Source of the DNA: Halichondria panicea
Taxonomy: Eukaryota > Porifera > Demospongiae > Suberitida > Halichondriidae
Length of the DNA stretch: 64,000 bases
NCBI RefSeq assembly: GCF_963675165.1
Contig: NC_087377.1
Span: 1,823,501 to 1,887,500, forward strand
Reading direction: 5' to 3'
The notes under the pieces are model-generated. The model did not search any database. It saw only the letters and a program-made list of their open reading frames with translations, and was not told the DNA's origin. The position numbers were made by a program, and so were the translations under genes. Position 1 is the stretch's first letter. Each line of letters starts with the position of its first letter. This document shows positions 48,189 through 57,518 of this stretch, one piece after another.

Positions 48189-48783
48189 GTTCGCCTTTGC
48201 CACTAAGAATCGGCCAATGAGGCAGTGAAGAAAAAATTTGTTTCAGTTAAAGGAAAAAATGTAAGTTAATGTGCATGTCACTGCATCATCTCAGCTCGCA
48301 TGGTATCTATAAATAGCTATTAAATGCTGTAGACGTAGCACAGGAGCATGCCATAGATGTGTGTGTCCATGCATGGCAGACCTTGCAGCAATTGTATCCC
48401 TGGAACAAGCTCGAGGTGCACCAACAAGGTTAGTCTTTATATATATATATATTCATGTTGTTATAGTTATGGCAGCATCCAAACAATCTATTTACGAGGC
48501 CTCCCTACCGACAACAAAGAATTGAGACTCTCAGCTCCACTGGTCTGGTCCGACTAGCCTGACCATGTCGGCATGCTGCTGCAGATGCACAAAAGGATCT
48601 TGCCAAAGTTGTGTGTGTGCCCAGTTCCGTGACCATGTCGGCATCATGCTGCAGATGCACGAAAGGATTCTGTCAGAGTTGTGTGTGTGCCCAGGCCGTG
48701 TACAAATTGCTTCAGCACCAGCTGTACTAACCATGCAGGTTAGTCTCTATGATATCAAACAAAATTTGGTTTTAATCAAATGA
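48189..48783 (+). pseudogene. Run of Cys-module and RRM exon copies
   Basis: In order: exon C at 48189-48263 (GFAFAT, then SANEAVKKKFVSV in another frame); a Cys module at 48334-48429 (second half GRPCSNCIPGTSSRCTNK, donor AAG|GTTAG); exon A at 48474-48545 (SKQSIYLRGLPTDNK); a Cys module from ATG 48565 (MSACCCRCTKGSCQSCVCAQ). The last is followed by an 88-bp tandem duplication of itself and a second half GRPCTNCFSTSCTNH in another frame. Each piece is recognisable but none forms a whole gene. Confidence 0.55.
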
Positions 48784-49219
48784 AAAAATGTAAGTTATTG
48801 TGCATGTTCCTGTTATGTGATGTGCTGGCACCATGCATGCACTTTGTCCACACGTGGAAATAAAAAAAAAAAGAGTAGTGACTGTATGTACTTGTGTTGG
48901 TTAATTGTATTTCTGTGCAAGGACAAAACAATGGTACCTGCAGTTGTGAAGCCACAATGAGGATCCAGAGGTTTTGTACAGTATAATTATGCCTCGGTGA
49001 TCTCCAAATTAATGATAAATAATTAAGGTAGTGTTTTAAATTTTAGGACAACAATGCTAAAAAGCAGTACAAGTACGGTGGCCAAAATAGCATCAAACGG
49101 AGGCCCTACATGAAGATGTCTATTATAAGAAAACCTCTCTGGTCTCCTGCGGCTATTCACAAAGTTATGCCAGTGGGTATACTATGTATACTATGTGCTC
49201 ATCATTCTCAGGCATGCAC

Positions 49220-49615
49220 CGAGAAGAAGTATTTTGGGAGGTCTACCTCATGGGTGCACAGAAAAAGTGTTTGAAGAGTGTTTGTCTCTGGTCTCCCCCC
49301 ACATACGTCGAGGGACTCTGTGGCGGAGGCCCTGAAGATGTCTAATAATAACAAAGTTATGCCAGTGGGTATAATTATGTGCTCATCATTCACAGGCATG
49401 AATGCACTAACTGGTGTTCTCTGTTCTCTGACCCCCCACTCCCTCACAGACAACTGGCACAGCTCCAGGAACACCTCCGACAGCACCTGCAGTCGTCACT
49501 GTTAATGTTGTCCTCTCTGGTAGAAAGGAAGGAAGAGGGTTCCGGTTTGCCTTTGCAACTTTTTTTTTAGTAAAAAAGCGGCCAAAATGGCAATAAAGAC
49601 CGCATGTTTTCATGA
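49220..49615 (+). pseudogene. RRM copy split by indels
   Basis: Beta1 and helix 1 at 49275-49345: SVFVSGLPPHTSRDSVAEAL. RNP1 half at 49540-49615: GFRFAFATFF followed, after a T-tract frameshift, by SKKAAKMAIKT. A degenerate second exon A lies just before it (49220-49260). It is the most diverged RRM copy here. Confidence 0.5.
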
Positions 49616-49864
49616 GGCTTGCCACAGATTTGATGCGTATTATGAATCGATTTTCCAAGCCAAAATGCTCTAGCGTTATAATTATAAATTAAAAAGGTTG
49701 TAAAAATGATGTTATAATTGCAGTCCAACAAATATCGGCTTGTAGAAATCATATGCTCTAGACGGACTAAAGCGGACGTCATGAGAATGGTATATGCTTT
49801 GTGCTCTGCCTTGGTACATGTTCACTGCATGTGTATATAGAATTTCTCGTTAGGTCACAGGTGC

Positions 49865-50165
49865 ATGTGTGTGCCATGGGAGGTGGAACCTGTAGCAATT
49901 GCCTCCCTAGAACGGGATCCATGTGCACCAACAAGGCTAGTCTCTATCCAAGCTCATCCCTCAGCACCGGCCATATCCATGCATGGCATCTAGATCTGCT
50001 AGTTGCTGCAGATGCAAAACTGGGTCCTGCAGCAGCGGGTGTGTGTGAAGTGATCATCCAGCCCAGGGGTTTGCCTTTGTTGCGTTTGTGAATAAAGCAG
50101 CAGCAGAGAAGGCTATTGAAGCGAAAAATATTATAATTAAAGGTAAAAGAGTAATAGTTGTGTGA
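49865..50165 (+). pseudogene. Cys modules followed by an intact RRM exon C
   Basis: 49865-49938 encodes MCAMGGGTCSNCLPRTGSMC and TNK, followed by AAG|GCTAGT in place of AAG|GTTAGT: a GC donor or a mutated one. 49994-50048 encodes SASCCRCKTGSCSSGCV and a stop. 50067-50165, after CCCAG, encodes GFAFVAFVNKAAAEKAIEAK then NIIIKGKRVIVV and TGA, a perfect terminal RRM half. The order of pieces is not that of one working transcript. Confidence 0.55.
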
Positions 50166-50415
50166 ATGTTTATAATGGCACCACATGCACACTTTGTCCA
50201 CAGGTGGTAATCCAGAAGTAACAGTATACTATGATATACCAAGCCAAATCACTCTAAGTTATTGAATTATGTATAATATACATTACTGAAGTATCAACCA
50301 CTATCTGCATGAACACGAACACGAACACAAGCATTTTATGTGGTCCCTCCATTTGGTAGGGAAAGCCATGAACATTTTCAAAAGACGATGGTGTAGAAAT
50401 ATACTATTATAATTA

Positions 50416-50663
50416 CTCTCGCAACCGAGAAGAAGTGTTTTTGGGCGGCTTGCCCCTTGGATGCACCATTAACATTGTGTTGCCCCTTGGATGCACCATT
50501 AACACTGTGAAGGTGGCCCTCCAATGCTGTGAAACAATCCATGTAAGTTATAATCCCATCGCCTGGGTTCGGGTTTGCTACCCTAAAAACAGTCGCAGAA
50601 GCTGAGAAGGCTATAAAAGCCAAAAGTATTATAATAAAAGAAAAAAGAGAAATAGTTGTGTGA
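50416..50663 (+). pseudogene. RRM copy with duplicated beta1 segment
   Basis: Exon A: EEVFLGGLPLGCTINIV, then LPLGCTINTVKVALQCCETI. A 33-bp in-frame tandem duplication doubles the loop after RNP2. Exon C at 50575-50663 is open and complete: GFGFATLKTVAEAEKAIKAK, then SIIIKEKREIVV and TGA. The CCCAG acceptor of the sister copy is CCTGG here, so splicing into exon C looks broken. Confidence 0.55.
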
Positions 50664-50759
50664 ATGCATGTTATATGATGTGCTGGCACCACGCACATAC
50701 TTTGTCCACATGCATTGACTCGACTGAGTGTGGTTCCTTTACTCACAAAAAAGTGGGGC

Positions 50760-51450
50760 TGCAGGGACAATCAAAGATGACATCAGTGCTTTGGCCCCAC
50801 TAGCGTGAGTCATTATAAGCTAGGGTATAGATTTAAAAAATGATGTAAGTTTAATGTGCATGTTCCTGTTTTGTGCTGGCACACACTTTGTCACAGGTGA
50901 AACTCCAGAAAAGAGTAGTATGTTATATATAGAAACAGAGCACAATAATATTATATTTATTATCATCCCATCCCATGGGTTCGGGTTTGCTACCCTAAAA
51001 ACAGCTGCATGCAGAAGCTGAGAAGGCTATAGCGGCCAAAGCTGTTGTAATCAAAGAAAAAAGAGTAAGTTTTATAATAGTTGGCACCACATTCGCCACA
51101 TTCGCAAAAGTGTCAGCTGACAATGACGTATACAGGGGAAAAATGATTTAAAAATGATGTAAATTAATGTGCATGTTCCTGGCACACACTTTGTCACAGG
51201 TGAAACTCCAGAAAAGAGTAGTATGTTATATAGAAACAGAGCATAATATTATATGCATATAATTATGTATATAGATTGTGCTCATCCCAGCCCAGGGGTT
51301 CGCCTTTGCCACCCTAAAAAGCAAAGCCACGGCTGAGAAGGCTATTGAAGCCAAAACTATTTTAATTAGTTTGGATTCGTTACAAAAGCAGCAGCAGAGA
51401 AGGCTATTGAGGCTAAAAGCATTATAATTAAAGAAAAAAGAGTAAGTTTT
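50760..51450 (+). pseudogene. Three more RRM exon C copies, one broken by CATG
   Basis: 50770-50803 is an exon A remnant ending AGC|GTGAGT. Exon C at 50985-51066 is GFGFATLKTA; then a CATG at 51008-51011 shifts the frame out of AEAEKAIAAKAVVIKEKRV. At 51297-51446 two exon C halves are fused: GFAFATLKSKATAEKAIEAK, then FGFVTKAAAEKAIEAKSIII in the next frame. This shows how short segments are copied within the locus. Confidence 0.6.
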
Positions 51451-51594
51451 AATATATATTATATAGTTGTGTGATGTGCTGGCATGTATGCACTTTGTTC
51501 ACAGATTGAAATTAGAGTAAAAACTTCACGTGTAGTATTATTATTAGTTAATCATTATAAAAAGGGCCTCATCTTCTCTAGTGCTCTCTCCGGC

Positions 51595-51660
51595 ATGGCA
51601 TCAGTAAACTGCTGCAGGTGCACGACTGGGAGCTGCAGCGGATGTGTGCCTACCAAATGA
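51595..51660 (+). CDS. Cys half-module mini-ORF
   Basis: ATG 51595 to TGA 51660: MASVNCCRCTTGSCSGCVPT, 21 residues. It is the first half of the Cys module only. Three 61-bp direct repeats follow (51670-51851). Confidence 0.35.
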   Translation: MASVNCCRCTTGSCSGCVPTK

Positions 51661-51669
51661 GTTGTGTAT

Positions 51670-51851
51670 AACTGCCAACAACGACACAATCTGAAGACAG
51701 CACCGGCCTCTAGATCTATCCTCTAGGAGTAACTGCTAACAATGACACAATCTGAAGACAGCACCGGCCTCTAGATCTATCCTCTAGGAGTAACTGCTAA
51801 CAATGACACAATCTGAAGACAGCACCGGCCTCTAGATCTATCCTCTATATC
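51670..51851. repeat. Three 61-bp direct repeats
   Basis: Three near-identical copies of AACTGCTAACAATGACACAA followed by TCTGAAGACAGCACCGGCCT and CTAGATCTATCCTCTAGGAGT-like sequence, ending 14 bp before the ATG of the intact Cys-module gene. The location would suit a promoter, but no function is shown. Confidence 0.8.
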
Positions 51852-51864
51852 AGCTAGCTCCTAG

Positions 51865-52522
51865 ATGGATTCCAATTCCAAGGGAACAACAAAGTTTTGC
51901 AGATGCATAACTGGCACATGCCTCAACTGTGTATGTGCCCGGGGAGGCAGACCATGCAACAATTGCCTTCCTGGAGCCCGTGGTAATTGCACCAATAAGG
52001 TTAGTCTATCCATAATGTGATAGTTATAGCTGCATTTAAAAATAATACAAATGTACATAGGAGGCCTCCCTATTGGTACCACAACAGGGATATCAGGAAT
52101 GTTTTGCACCCACCAGTGCGAGTCAAAAATCTGGCAAAAAAGCAACAAATAAAAAAAAATATGTTTTCACTGACGGAAGTTATGATGTGCTGACCGTGCA
52201 CACTTGTCCACAGGTACGTGGAAATTAAAGTATAAGAATCAATTATATATTATCCAGACAGTCTCGATCCCAGAAGTGTCGTCGATATCCTCTAATCAAG
52301 AAACGACTAGTCGATGAAATAATCAAAGATGACGTGAGTTCGGGTTGATTCATTTATGCAATCCTCAGTAATCCTATTCAGGACTTCAAGCAGCAGCTAC
52401 GGTTGAAAATGGGTGATAACTTCCCAAGCTGTTTACAACGTGCTGTTGTCGCACCTTCCTTGTCTATTGAAACAAGAATAAGGCATTTGGATAAAGAAAA
52501 ATGTTATCTCTCAGTTCTCTGA
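51865..52522 (+). CDS. Cys-rich module gene with complete module
   Basis: Exon 1 (51865-51999) starts MDSNSKGTTKFCRCITGTCL and carries the whole module: CRCxTGTCxxCVCxRGGRPC, then NNCLPGARGNCTNK up to AAG|GTTAGT. 52045-52150 is a collapsed RRM exon (MYIGGLPIGTTTGIS, then helix 2-like residues in another frame). Two further clean exons may end the gene: 52262-52333 (SRSQKCRRYPLIKKRLVDEI) and 52382-52522 (DFKQQLRLKMGDNFPSCLQR, then a Leu-rich end and TGA). They join in phase 0. Metal binding by the cysteines is inference. Whether the last exons belong to the same transcript is open. Confidence 0.5.
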
Positions 52523-52829
52523 TTCGCAAGGTTTCAATTATTTGCAAGTTATTTCTCAGAGCCAGAGTGAACAGAAGAATGAATGGATGATGGAGTGCGT
52601 GTATAAGTTAGTGACAGTACAAATTGTCACTGACATTCCTTTTTTACTGTTCATCATAATTATTCAGATATTCTATGATCCAAGTTCTCAACTGAGCGAA
52701 GTTCAACTCCATGTGGCAAAAACATTCGAACCGGAAAGGGTTTTTTAAACATAATTATTGTGACACACAACGAAGAAAATGTGGAACCCATAAGTCTGCT
52801 CTTGTTAACTATGGTACTTATACGTACAC

Positions 52830-53340
52830 GTCTATTATCGTTACGTGCAGACATTGAATATGAGTAAACGAGCTGGAGAGTGCGACTATTAGCGACATTC
52901 GATGATACGCGTCTAAATTATATAATGCAAACATTCATTTACGTGGTATATTCGTTTTGTGCAGATCTTCACAAAAAGATGGTTGTTGCGGTGCTCGCTC
53001 AAAGCGCCGCCAACCAAACGCGAAACTGTACTGCCTCCAGTGTTACATGCAGGCGACAGGCGACAGGAAGTGTCAGCGTAAGTATAACATATAAATAAAC
53101 ATAAACTGTCACGTCTATAGCGCAGCACATCATAAGTTATGTAATCTCGATAAAAATCCATGAGTTTGAGTTCTCAACAGCGCTTCAATGTTTGCCAATA
53201 TCTACACTAACACGTTACAATGTACAGATCCTGCCTTCTACTAGCCGTACATAATTAAGATGCATGTCTGAATCTAGTCTCATGACACACAGCAGAAGGT
53301 TGCGAAGAATAGCAAGAATCAAAATCACTGTATACGCCCT
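52830..53340. repeat. Dispersed segment, partner 34580-35935
   Basis: Carries the third zinc-ribbon-like exon copy (52965-53080, KLYCLQCYMQATGDRKCQ). At 53105-53125 it passes directly from the left to the right flank of the partner, without the ARL3-like exons. It overlaps the 3' border of the gene that follows on the minus strand. Confidence 0.65.
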
Positions 53341-53345
53341 TGGTA

Positions 53346-56300
53346 TTACTTCAGTAAACATAAGTTACAAAGTGATTTTTCCAGGCCTGCTGGAGTTATC
53401 TTATCTGGGAGCTCGCAGTCGTCAAACGTGGATCCCTCCTTCAGAAGTTCGTGGCGAATCTCTGTGATGACGTCCGCCCTCTCTTTAGTGTACATAACAC
53501 CTGGAAGGTAAATACTTATAATTTATTTTATGTATGTTTTTACTCCCAGCCCCTCTTCTACTTAAATCACAAGACTTCACCTTTATGAGAAGATGAAAAG
53601 CGGAAATGATGTCCCTTCTTGATGCCGGTCATTTTCTTGAACTTATAGGGGCGAAGAAGGTGATCCAGTCCAGTGTTGGGACAATCACATTCCCATGCTC
53701 ATCACTGACCAGCTGTGCCTCATTACAAATAGCTGACTTCTGGACAACTTCAGCAATTGACCTTAGGCTACCAATCCTGGTCCTCTTGAAGAGACGCTTA
53801 AAGAGTCCGAAGCACCAGTCAGGAGCGAACTTGGTGTGACCCACTACCAGGAAGGACAGAGTGATGTTAGTGTGCCTTCCTGTGATGACCCTCCACAGCA
53901 GGTACCAGACCATATAGTTGTTTTTATTCTGGCCCGTGCAGTTGTCTGCGTGGAGGTACACATCAGTCTCACCTGTATAGTAAAATATTCTATGCAAAGT
54001 TGTTCACAGAAATTTTGTTATTGCCGTACCCAGCCCGTGGTTCTCCAAGAAGTAGTGCAGCTGGCTGATCACCGTGTTGGAGCCCTTCCCACAGTCACCT
54101 GCCTCATCACAAAGGAAATTGACTTGGCGTGGGAAGGCCTCGCAGTGAATACCAAAGACTGCACACTTTCTTGGAGTGAGAAAGAACACTGGGCCAGGCT
54201 GTAGTGGATCACACGGATAATGAACCTGAAAGAGAGATGTCATGTGAGTAATGTACATGTACCTAAAATTTGATTTTGCAGGCACGTACTGTACGTGACT
54301 GTAAAATTAGTGATGTACACACGTACTACTGTACATGTAGGAAGTCCTAAAATTTGATTTTGCAGGCACGTACTGTACGTGACTGTAAAATTAGTGATGT
54401 ACACACGTACTACTGTACATGTACGAAGTCCTAAAATTTGATTTTGCAGGCACGTACTGTACGTGACTGTAAAATTAGTGATGTACACACGTACTACTGT
54501 ACATGTAGGAAGTCCTAAAAATTGATTTTGCAGGCACGTACTGTATGTGACTGTAAAATTAGTGATGTACACACGTACTACTGTACATGTACGAACTCCT
54601 AAAAATTGATTTTGCAGGCACGTACTGTACGTGACTGTAAAACACACGTACAGTACATGGCTCTCACCTGCTGAGCATAATCAAAAGAATAGTGAGCCTT
54701 GATGGGTGCCGAGTTTGGTTCTGCTCTGGAGTGAAGAGGAGGAGGAGAGAATTCGTTATTCACTGTGTAGTGCTGCGTGATTGAATCCTTGCACTCCTTG
54801 CGAACAGCCGTGTAGTACGACCACTCTATCGTCACGGTGGTGAGATGGTCCTGATACGCCTGGAGTGCCGCATTCTTCTCCTCTAGTGATGATGAAGCAC
54901 TCTTGATGGCTTCACCACGTTGTTGGCATGTCCAACATAAGTCGGTGAGAGGCTTCATGATTACCAGTGATGGTAGTAACTCCAGCCACCTTCTGCAAAA
55001 GGTACGGTAAGATGCGGCTCTTTGATCGCACTTAATCATTGCATCTCTGTAGTCTTTCCAGATGTTCCGTTTGGTCACACTAGAAGGAAGTAGCTTGATA
55101 TCCGTGCGACAGTAGCCAGGGACTCTACCAGGCAGAAGCATCCCGTGGACCTCAGAGTAGTTGGTAAGGTATGTCTGCGTAACATTTATAATTATTTATT
55201 GTGCCTGCCTACATAAAAGTATTGTATTTGTTATTGTTCAAACTTACAACTATACTCTCATTGTCGTCCTGGGACAGAGTTGTTTGGGGGAGCCGTCGCT
55301 TGTTGCCGTGCACTCTAGCAGCAAGTCCATACTTGCGATAGGAGGACTTCAGATTTTTCAGTTTCGTCTTTCCTATGTATGAAAGGTACAGTACAGTACA
55401 CAGTTAGTATAATCATACAGTCATGGTCAAGTAGGAAATTTACTTGCTCCTGAGAAACCAGTGATAAATTAAATAGTTACTTCCTAACCTATTCCGTGTA
55501 GGAATCGAAAGACAGGGGCACACACTGGTTGTCCCTTGTGTTTGTACAACACACTGCTCCGTTTCCGCTGAGACTTCTTGTGTTTGTGGCTGGGTCCGCA
55601 GATTTTGTTGACCTTCATTGACGAATGGAGCTGCGCCAGAATGACCAAGTCGAGTTTGTCCTTCGATAGCTCTAAACATTCTCTCTTGGAATCAGTCAAT
55701 TGATTTTTACCAAGAATTGACGCGCAGGTACAGGTACACTCTTTGAAGACTTTTGCTAATAACGCGGACTCGCTCTGCTCCTCTTGTTCTACAGATTTAG
55801 CCCCAGAAAACCTTGACTGATGGGAGGACGGAGGAGGGAGCCGTTGGAGTGCTTCTCGAATCTGTTGTTCTGTGGTGGGGGGGGGCTCTGAGTCGGATTC
55901 ACTGTCACCTGATAAGTTTAATAAGTGTTTAAGAATTACAAATTATAATGCGCTTACAGTCAGTCTGTGGGTCACTATGGAAGGGTAACGGAGACATTGG
56001 GTCAAGACGGTCACTACAACACGGCGACATTGGGTCAAGACTTGGAAGTGGGTCGTAATGAGGGGATGACGGCAACGTCCAGCCATGACTGCCATCTACA
56101 AAAACAAAAACACAAATTTTAATGTTGCTGTTATTATTATTACTGTTATTATTGTTATTACTGTACTAATGTTGCTTGTTGATTTTGCCCTACCTCTTGA
56201 GATAGAGAAGCTGTCATCTTCACTAGAATCCTCTGAGTCTGATGCAGAATCCTCTGAGTCTGATGCCTGTGCTCTTGAGTGCCCAGTGAAGTAGTCCAGG

Positions 56301-56392
56301 GCAACTTCTTCAAGAGCTGACCTGTCCTCCTCACTGAACAACCCTTTAATGTCGTCATTTAGTGCTGCTGCTGCACGCTGCGCTCTAGACAT
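53346..56392 (-). CDS. DUF7869-type gene, eight exons, one frameshift
   Basis: Exons: 56194-56392, 55958-56095, 55489-55908, 55248-55372, 54668-55174, 54030-54225, 53581-53972, 53346-53500. All have GT-AG borders and matching phases. Apart from one lost base near 53640, about 710 codons are open. The N-terminus (MSRAQRAAAALNDDIKGLFS) is followed by an acidic Ser/Asp run. Exon 3 is basic (GPSHKHKKSQRKRS). Exons 6-7 carry the signature: DPLQPGPVFF, CDEAGDCGKGSNTVISQLHY, then HADNCTGQNKNNYMVWYLLW and GHTKFAPDWCFGLFKRLFKR. The tail is HHFRFSSSHKG and VMYTKERADV. This matches the multi-copy animal family annotated DUF7869, with an RNase H-like acidic pattern that may derive from a transposase (inference). 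A 1-bp deletion after WITFF puts YKFKKMTGIKKGHHFRF out of frame, so it is either recently dead or a sequencing error. Confidence 0.7.
54265..54655. repeat. 84-bp tandem array, about 4.7 copies, in an intron
   Basis: Unit AAAATTTGATTTTGCAGGCA, then CGTACTGTACGTGACTGTAA, then AATTAGTGATGTACACACGT, then ACTACTGTACATGTAGGAAG and TCCT. It fills the intron between exons 5 and 6 of the DUF7869-type gene. 84 is a multiple of 3, hence a misleading open frame of 135 codons on the minus strand. Some inner words are palindromic (CGTACTGTACGTG, GTACATGTAC). Confidence 0.95.
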
Positions 56393-56399
56393 TGTGCAC

Positions 56400-57125
56400 T
56401 TGCAGAATATCTTTTCAACAAGAAAACTAACCGCAGCTGCATTCCTGATGCTGCGTAATTAATTTTTTTATTGTTGCGCATGGGGAATACCCTTCCCCGG
56501 AGAGGGTATTTCCCCTTACGAAATTAGTAATCTGGCTACGGAAAGATGCAAGTTAGTGGCTCTCTTTATCTCGCTCGCTTGAACTGTTTAAAGAATCCTA
56601 GACAGCTAAAACTTTGCAGGCAGCTCTAAGAAAGGTGGAACTTCGCATCTGTGAAAAAAAACAGGTTTGCCTATGTTTTCGCATTGGTCCTTTTTTGGCC
56701 TATTGCTCAATTTAATATTTACCGCGTGAAGGTCCGTTTTCATTGGCCCTGTCACATTTATCTTTAAAAATCCATAATTATCTCATGAACGATACTGGCC
56801 AGACCGCTTTTTTTTATTACATGTGTTAGATACGGCGGTGTCGGAGGGGAGGGTGAACTGCAGGATCTAGTGACACCATATAAATTACAATTACAGTGTC
56901 TAGTAAGGGTTGAGCTAAAGATTAACTATTGGTTCAATAGTTGTATGTTGACAATTATTGTTGATTTTTTTTTATTGTACAGACATACAACCACCACAGT
57001 AACCACAGAACAACGACAACCAGCAAGAACATGGATTGATTAATTTTAAAAGGACGAACTAAATCACTTGTATATTCATTTTTAGTAGTTTGTGTCAAAA
57101 TTCCAAATTCTTATGCTGCCCTCAA
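56400..57125. other. Upstream region of the DUF7869-type gene and a repeat copy
   Basis: 56460-56760 may hold the promoter; it contains a CCCCGGAGAGGGTATTTCCC near-palindrome (56494-56513). 56790-57120 is a copy of the dispersed repeat with the His/Thr-rich small exon (also at 11080-11380 and 59285-59530). Confidence 0.4.
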
Positions 57126-57129
57126 AAGC

Positions 57130-57339
57130 AGAAGGGGGGGAGGCAGGATCTGTACAAACTGCGTCCCAGGGCCTATGTGCACTAACAAGAAATTTGCACC
57201 AGCCTAAGCGTGTGGTTGTTTAGCTGCAAAGATGTCGAGATGCTACAGGTGCAGAACTAGCACCTGCCAATATTGCATGTGTGTACTAAAAGGGAGGCAG
57301 GATATGCAGATGGTTAAATTGAATGAAGTGTCTACATAG
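57130..57339 (+). pseudogene. Cys-module exons next to the reverse-transcriptase element
   Basis: 57130-57192 gives GGRICTNCVPGPMCTNKK, the second half of the module. ATG 57232 opens a 35-residue frame, MSRCYRCRTSTCQYCMCVLK, to TAG 57339. Collinear with 9530-9689. The first half of the preceding unit was lost relative to the 9.5 kb copy. Confidence 0.55.
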
Positions 57340-57518
57340 CTGATGAAGACATGCCAACCATCGGCCTCACATGCGGAAGACGTTAATTTAAAGTACTGTT
57401 AAAACGATTTTCCGTTTCCTCGTTGTAAAATTCATTCTTGAGCCCAAGTTCTCCTTACCACTGAGTTCTATGACACATGGTATGCACAGTTCTCTGAAGT
57501 CCACCCTGATGGCTTCGG

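Noticed and set aside
53836..54204. 122-codon frame on the plus strand
   Set aside because: Antisense of DUF7869-type exons 6 and 7, crossing their intron.
54240..54647. 135-codon repeat protein on the minus strand
   Set aside because: It is the 84-bp array in an intron of the DUF7869-type gene; 84 is a multiple of three.
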